From contig CAMWUV010000025.1 of the NCBI GenBank assembly GCA_947177535.1, positions 1-7,557 on the forward strand: a DNA stretch of 7,557 nt, written 5' to 3'. Of this stretch, positions 6,968 through 7,557 are shown piece by piece; within the stretch, counting starts at the first letter, position 1; each line of letters opens with the position of its first letter. The position numbers and the translations under genes were made by a program. The notes under the pieces were generated by a model, which was given only the letters and a program-made list of their open reading frames with translations, had not been told where the DNA came from and did not search any database. This stretch comes from an uncultured Mycoplasma sp. GTDB lineage: Bacteria; Bacillota_I; Bacilli_A; Mycoplasmatales; Mycoplasmoidaceae.

Positions 6968-7557
6968 ATGATTTTAACTTACAGTCCTTTTCTTTTTTTT
7001 TTTTTAATTATTTTTAATTCTTTTTGTATAGGAAAAATTGTTCAAAAAAATTGTGTTTCACTTTCAAATAATATATCTTTTTTTGCTGGATATGTAATTT
7101 ATAATTTAATTTATGGAGTTACCTATTTACCTTTTATATTAAATAGTAATTTAATTGAATATTATGTGTATGTAGTTTTATCAGTTCAGATATTGTTAGT
7201 AATAGTTTATTGTTTTTTTTATAAACTTTTTTTTATTTGTTTTGCTATCAATTACAAACTTTGAATTTCATCAATATTATCAATTTTAGTATTGCTGCTT
7301 TGTTATTATTTATTTTATTTGAATAACCATCCTTTTTCTTGAATGGACCAAACATCTAATGTAATTTGAATCCCTACAAGACTAAATTATTTTTCGATTT
7401 CTAATTTACAACTTTTTAATTTTTTTACAAAAAGTACTGCTTTAAAAAGTGATTTTTTAATTTATCAAAATCTTTTTTATCCAATTATTTTTGTTTTTAT
7501 TGGAAGTTTTGTTTTAACTGAATTTTATGAAATTAAAAATTTTAAAGATATTAAAGG
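6968..7557 (+). CDS. Polytopic membrane protein, 3' end outside window, function unknown
   Basis: 196 codons are visible from ATG 6968 to the window end, with three TGA-Trp codons (7262 and two near 7340 and 7364). ATG 6968 is the only ATG after the in-frame TAA at 6950, but it has no clear Shine-Dalgarno sequence; the purines AACAAG lie 7 nt upstream. The protein is extremely hydrophobic and rich in Phe, Tyr and Leu. Likely membrane helices lie at about residues 5-22, 37-57, 65-95 (one or two), 99-118 and 168-185, with a loop at about 119-166 containing several aromatic residues. I recognise no catalytic or transport motif. A transporter, a glycan or lipid enzyme, or a mollicute-specific membrane protein are all possible. 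It follows a terminator and probably has its own promoter. Confidence 0.7.

Overview
The window reads as the chromosome of a mollicute that uses genetic code 4 (Mycoplasma / Spiroplasma / Entomoplasma-Mesoplasma type). The DNA is very AT-rich. All five genes stay open only if TGA is read as tryptophan: I count about 20 in-frame TGA against 3 TGG. This argues against Acholeplasma and phytoplasmas. All five genes lie on the + strand. I see no rRNA, tRNA, CRISPR array or insertion sequence.

Layout. 1-2205 is the 3' part of a large gene for a probable surface lipoprotein; its start and signal peptide lie outside the window. 2221-2249 is a promoter candidate for the next gene. 2288-3784 encodes a membrane-anchored, trypsin-fold serine protease of the mollicute DUF31 type, probably started from GTG. 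A hairpin terminator follows at 3823-3859. An AT-rich leader of about 220 nt, with two perfect dyads, then leads to 4081-5877. That gene is a divergent ftsZ of 598 codons with long extensions at both ends, closed by a terminator at 5876-5910. 6007-6885 encodes a four-helix membrane protein with a Tyr/Asp/Pro/Arg-rich cytosolic N-terminus, and it too ends in a terminator (6911-6943). 6968 to the window end is the start of a polytopic membrane protein that I do not recognise.

How the genes may work together. The first two genes face outward and may form a surface protein/protease pair. ftsZ stands apart from mraZ, rsmH and ftsA, in its own terminator-bounded unit beside an unknown membrane protein. 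The most interesting pattern is that three consecutive proteins (protease, FtsZ, four-helix protein) share one cytosolic module: a Tyr/Asp-rich disordered stretch, then a Lys/Arg block, then a membrane helix or, in FtsZ, an amphipathic C-terminal helix. The FtsZ also appears altered at several residues that normally contact GTP, while keeping the catalytic T7-loop acids. A specialised or second FtsZ that reaches the membrane without FtsA is therefore a reasonable hypothesis. It is an inference and has not been shown.
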